From positions 1 to 54,554 of the forward strand of contig JAZQFH010000037.1 of assembly GCA_045539425.1 (NCBI GenBank): 54,554 nt of DNA, written 5' to 3'. Source of the stretch: RUG14871 sp045539425 (GTDB lineage: Bacteria > Bacillota_I > Bacilli_A > Erysipelotrichales > Erysipelotrichaceae). The position numbers and the translations under genes were made by a program. Below the pieces are notes generated by a model that ran no database searches, was not told the origin of the DNA, and saw nothing but the letters and a program-made list of their open reading frames with translations. Shown piece by piece: positions 51,745-54,554 of this stretch (positions are counted from its first letter, which is position 1; every line of letters starts with the position of its first letter).

Positions 51745-51862
51745 AATTGTTTTTCAGCTCCTTAAGAATTATTTATGAAACTTCTTTCTTTAACTTGATT
51801 ATAGCACCGTTTTCACAAAAAATTCACATAGTTTGATGAAATCTGTCATTTTGTTTTTATTG

Positions 51863-51894
51863 TCAAAAAAACTCCCGCAGTTACCTGCGGGAGT
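51863..51894 (-). terminator. terminator of the feo operon
   Basis: The 10-bp stem ACTCCCGCAG/CTGCGGGAGT with a four-base loop is followed by seven T on the minus strand. Confidence 0.95.
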
Positions 51895-51904
51895 GATAAT
51901 GCCG

Positions 51905-52048
51905 TTATTTGCGGTATAGTTCATTGCGGAAAGCACAGTTTTCCTTGTCGCAGCAGCTGCATCCGCCTTTCTGCTTCCTGTGAAGTGAGAGGCTGAAAAA
52001 GACAAGTGCAATCAGGCCGGCGGTGATGATAAAGTCCCAGAGGTTCAT
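51905..52048 (-). CDS. FeoB-associated Cys-rich membrane protein
   Basis: This 47-residue protein has one N-terminal membrane helix (about 5-22), a basic stretch HRKQKGG, then GCSCCDKENC with four Cys, the pattern of the small Cys-rich proteins encoded after feoB in many Firmicutes. AGGAG lies 7 nt before the ATG. It follows feoAB by 10 bp and ends before the feo terminator. The Cys cluster probably handles iron or redox near FeoB; that is inference. Confidence 0.85.
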   Translation of the reverse strand: MNLWDFIITAGLIALVFFSLSLHRKQKGGCSCCDKENCAFRNELYRK

Positions 52049-52058
52049 CGCAATTCTC

Positions 52059-54422
52059 CTACCCAAGCCGCAAGAGGATCCCAAGTCCCTTTGCGATCAA
52101 AGCAATCAGATAGGCAACGGTGCATTGATACATGACCACGTAGACTGCCCACTTCGAGCCGAGTTCCCGCTTGATGGAGGCGATTGCCGCAACGCAGGGC
52201 GTATATAAGAGACTGAAGACAAGCAATGCCAGGCCGGAAGCCCGCGAGAAATCAAGAACCGTTTCCCCTCCTGCCTTAAACAGCACTTCCATGGTCGCAA
52301 CGACGCTTTCCTTTGCCAGAAAACCGCTGATCAGAGAAGTGACGATGCGCCAGTCCTTTAAGCCCAGCGGCGCAAAGAGCGGAGCGATAAAGCTCGCAAC
52401 CGTCGCCAGAATACTGCTGTGCGAATCCGTCACGAAGTTGAAATGGAAGTCAAAGCTCTTTAGGAACCAGACCGCCATGGTGGCTAAAAGAATGACGGAG
52501 AAGGCTCTCTGCAAAAAGTCCTTTGACTTATCCCATAACAGCTGCATGACATTGCGCCATGATGGCAGACGGTAGTTCGGCAGTTCCATGACAAACGGAA
52601 CCGCTTCCCCGCTGAACAGCGTCTTTTTATAGATGAGGGCTGCCAGAATTCCCGTCACGACGCCAATCACATAGATCAGAATCATCATAAGCGCCTTATT
52701 GTGCGGGAAGAAATAGTTCACAAAGAAGCCGTAGATCGGCAGCTTTGCCGTACAGCTCATAAACGGTGTCAGTAAGATCGTCATCTTTCTGTCCCGTTCA
52801 CTCGGCAGAGTTCTTGTGGACATGACGGCAGGCACCGTGCAGCCGAAGCCGATCAATAGCGGAACAATGCTTCTGCCGGACAGGCCAATCTTCCGTAAGA
52901 GCTTATCCATAAAGAAGGCAACACGGGCAATGTAGCCGCTGTCTTCCAGCATGGAAAGGAAGAAGAACATCGTGACGATAATCGGCAAGAAGCTTAATAC
53001 GCTTCCCACCCCTTCGAAGATACCTTCAATGATCAGCCGGTGCAGTACCTCGTTGACCTGTAATGTGCTTAAAAGCGCATCCACCTGTTCCGTTAATACA
53101 CCGATTCCCGCTGCCAAAAGATCCTGCAGGAAGGCTCCGATCACATTAAACGTCAGATAGAAAACCAGTCCCATGATGGCAATAAAGAGCGGAATCGCAC
53201 TGTATTTCCCGATCAGGATATGGTCGATTTTCTGACTTCTCTCATATTCCGCACTCTTGTGCGGTTTATGCACACTGGCATCACATACCTTCTGGATAAA
53301 GGTGAAGCGCATGTCCGCAATCGCTGCGCTGCAATCCAGCTCCCTCTCCTTTTCCATCTGCAGTACGATATGTTCCAGCATCTCTTTTTCATTCTGGTCG
53401 AGCTTCAGCTCTTCCAGTACCGCTTCATCCCCTTCGATCAGTTTGGAAGCGCAGAAGCGCTGCGGCAGCCCGGCCGCCTGGGCATGGTCCTCAATGAGGT
53501 GACGCACCGCATGCAGTGCTCTGTGCACCGCCCCTTTATGGTCCTCTGCCGAGCAGAAATCCTGACGGACAGGTGCTTCCTGATATTTGGCGATATGCAC
53601 CGCATGGCGGATCAGTTCATCAACGCCCTGATTCTTCGCGGCGGAAATCGGCACCACCGGTACTCCCAGGGAAGCTTCCATCGCATTGACGTCGATGCCG
53701 CCACCGTTTCCCGTCAGCTCATCCATCATGTTCAGTGCAACAACCATCGGGACATCCATTTCCAATAACTGCATCGTCAGATACAGATTTCTCTCGATAT
53801 TGGTTACATCAACGATGTTGATGATTGCCTTCGGTTTCTCCTTTAAGACGAAATCGCGGCTGACCATCTCCTCGCTGGAGTACGGGGACATGGAATAGAT
53901 TCCCGGCAAATCCGTGATCATCGTATTCTTATAACCGCGGATCACGCCGTCCTTCCGGTCAACCGTGACACCCGGGAAGTTACCGACATGCTGATTCGAA
54001 CCGGTCAGCTGATTGAACAGCGTCGTTTTCCCGCTGTTCTGGTTGCCCACTAACGCAAAAGTGAGCACCGTTCCTTCCGGTAGCGGATTCCCGCTGTTCT
54101 TCGGATGGAACTTTCCTTCCTCCCCAAGACCCGGATGGTCATACTTCCGGCGGGTCTTCGGCTTTGGCGTGCTTTCGTGTGCCTCGATCTTTTCAATCGT
54201 AATCTTATCGGCATCCTCGAGCCGCATCGTCAGCTCATACCCGTGGATCCGGATCTCCATCGGATCTCCGAGCGGCGCAAAACGCACCACGCTCAGTTCT
54301 GCTCCGGGGATGACCCCCATGTCCAGAAAATGCTGGCGCAGAGCACCTTCCCCGCCGACTTCCGTAATTCTTGCGGATTCTTCCAGCTTCAGTTCACTCA
54401 GTTTCATATATTTACGTATCAT
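52059..54422 (-). CDS. feoB: ferrous iron transporter, FeoA-FeoB fusion
   Basis: This 787-residue protein has a FeoA SH3-like domain (about 6-80), a linker, then FeoB: G1 GNQNSGKT (126-133), G3 DLPG (171-174), G4 NMMDE near 228, a helical GDI-like region, and a membrane part with Gate motifs (about 410-787). GTP hydrolysis gates Fe2+ entry. The start is unclear: ATG at 54422 or 54407, neither with a good Shine-Dalgarno; AAAGGAG lies about 28 nt upstream of the first. A palindrome overlaps the start. FeoA-FeoB fusions are known in Firmicutes. Confidence 0.95.
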   Translation of the reverse strand: MIRKYMKLSELKLEESARITEVGGEGALRQHFLDMGVIPGAELSVVRFAPLGDPMEIRIHGYELTMRLEDADKITIEKIEAHESTPKPKTRRKYDHPGLGEEGKFHPKNSGNPLPEGTVLTFALVGNQNSGKTTLFNQLTGSNQHVGNFPGVTVDRKDGVIRGYKNTMITDLPGIYSMSPYSSEEMVSRDFVLKEKPKAIINIVDVTNIERNLYLTMQLLEMDVPMVVALNMMDELTGNGGGIDVNAMEASLGVPVVPISAAKNQGVDELIRHAVHIAKYQEAPVRQDFCSAEDHKGAVHRALHAVRHLIEDHAQAAGLPQRFCASKLIEGDEAVLEELKLDQNEKEMLEHIVLQMEKERELDCSAAIADMRFTFIQKVCDASVHKPHKSAEYERSQKIDHILIGKYSAIPLFIAIMGLVFYLTFNVIGAFLQDLLAAGIGVLTEQVDALLSTLQVNEVLHRLIIEGIFEGVGSVLSFLPIIVTMFFFLSMLEDSGYIARVAFFMDKLLRKIGLSGRSIVPLLIGFGCTVPAVMSTRTLPSERDRKMTILLTPFMSCTAKLPIYGFFVNYFFPHNKALMMILIYVIGVVTGILAALIYKKTLFSGEAVPFVMELPNYRLPSWRNVMQLLWDKSKDFLQRAFSVILLATMAVWFLKSFDFHFNFVTDSHSSILATVASFIAPLFAPLGLKDWRIVTSLISGFLAKESVVATMEVLFKAGGETVLDFSRASGLALLVFSLLYTPCVAAIASIKRELGSKWAVYVVMYQCTVAYLIALIAKGLGILLRLG

Positions 54423-54499
54423 ATATTTAGGCTAGAAATATATGCATTCTCCTTTCTGGCCCAAGATATTTTATTAGGCAAACAGTAGGCCAAACTGTT
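54421..54499. promoter_or_regulatory. palindromes at the start of feoAB, probable iron-responsive region
   Basis: ATATATTT-AGGCTAG-AAATATAT (54421-54443) is a perfect 8-bp inverted repeat with a 7-bp centre and overlaps the start codon. AACAGT-AGGCCAA-ACTGTT (54481-54499) is a second inverted repeat. TAGGC occurs three times in the region (54428-54432, 54474-54478, 54486-54490). TAGGC-type half-sites resemble those of DtxR/MntR-family iron or manganese regulators. The binding protein is not identified. Confidence 0.45.
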
Positions 54500-54554
54500 A
54501 TGCTTAAACTGTACTGTGGATTTGTGTTTCATATATACAGCTGTCCGTCAGGAT

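Noticed and set aside
51799..52011. 70-codon minus-strand frame after feoB
   Set aside because: It is in another frame from the 47-codon Cys-rich gene, crosses the feo terminator and has no Shine-Dalgarno.

Overview
This window looks like chromosomal DNA of an anaerobic, low-to-mid GC Bacillota, perhaps an Erysipelotrichia-type gut bacterium. The phylum follows from strong GGAGG ribosome binding sites, TTGACA/TATAAT-type promoters, a CIRCE element before groESL, fused ECF ATPases, a two-gene transketolase, a FeoAB fusion and desulfoferrodoxin. The family-level guess is inference. I see no transposase, integrase, phage gene or CRISPR array, so this is mostly housekeeping and transport sequence on the minus strand.

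Layout: 1-8658 is a purine/molybdenum block. It holds a stand-alone GMP synthase ATP-pyrophosphatase domain, a three-subunit molybdenum hydroxylase, a ModE-MobA fusion and, divergently, a BtuCDF-like transporter behind a near-perfect ModE-type palindrome. 8666-18695 holds a PHP phosphatase, an esterase, MutY, a C45-family Ntn hydrolase, a Gly/Asn-rich protein, an MTA/SAH-deaminase-like amidohydrolase, a MATE exporter and two tandem SIS-domain paralogues. 18869-23270 holds groEL-groES, a lipoprotein and a split transketolase. 23411-33501 holds two MacB/FtsX-type ABC systems, one under TetR and one under MarR, each with a palindrome at its regulator's promoter, plus a D,D-carboxypeptidase and tRNA-Gly(CCC). 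33604-36266 holds tRNA-Leu(GAG), a Na/Pi symporter with a PhoU domain, superoxide reductase and tRNA-His.

36327-44329 is the most unusual part: a seven-gene operon. It encodes an ECF S component, a fused ECF ATPase, EcfT, an M20 peptidase, two tandem SAM hydrolase (DUF62) paralogues and cardiolipin synthase. It is preceded by a leader of about 210 nt containing a small ORF with a good ribosome binding site, followed by a terminator and a competing hairpin, so it looks like a transcription attenuator.

44392-46803 is a small lipid/steroid-reductase-like operon with a 26-bp operator. 46839-51744 is an ABC importer whose ATPase carries an insertion of about 125 residues. 51905-54422 is ferrous iron uptake (FeoAB plus a Cys-rich partner) with palindromes at its start.

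CDS starts were moved to the best ribosome binding site wherever the longest open frame ran upstream of it.
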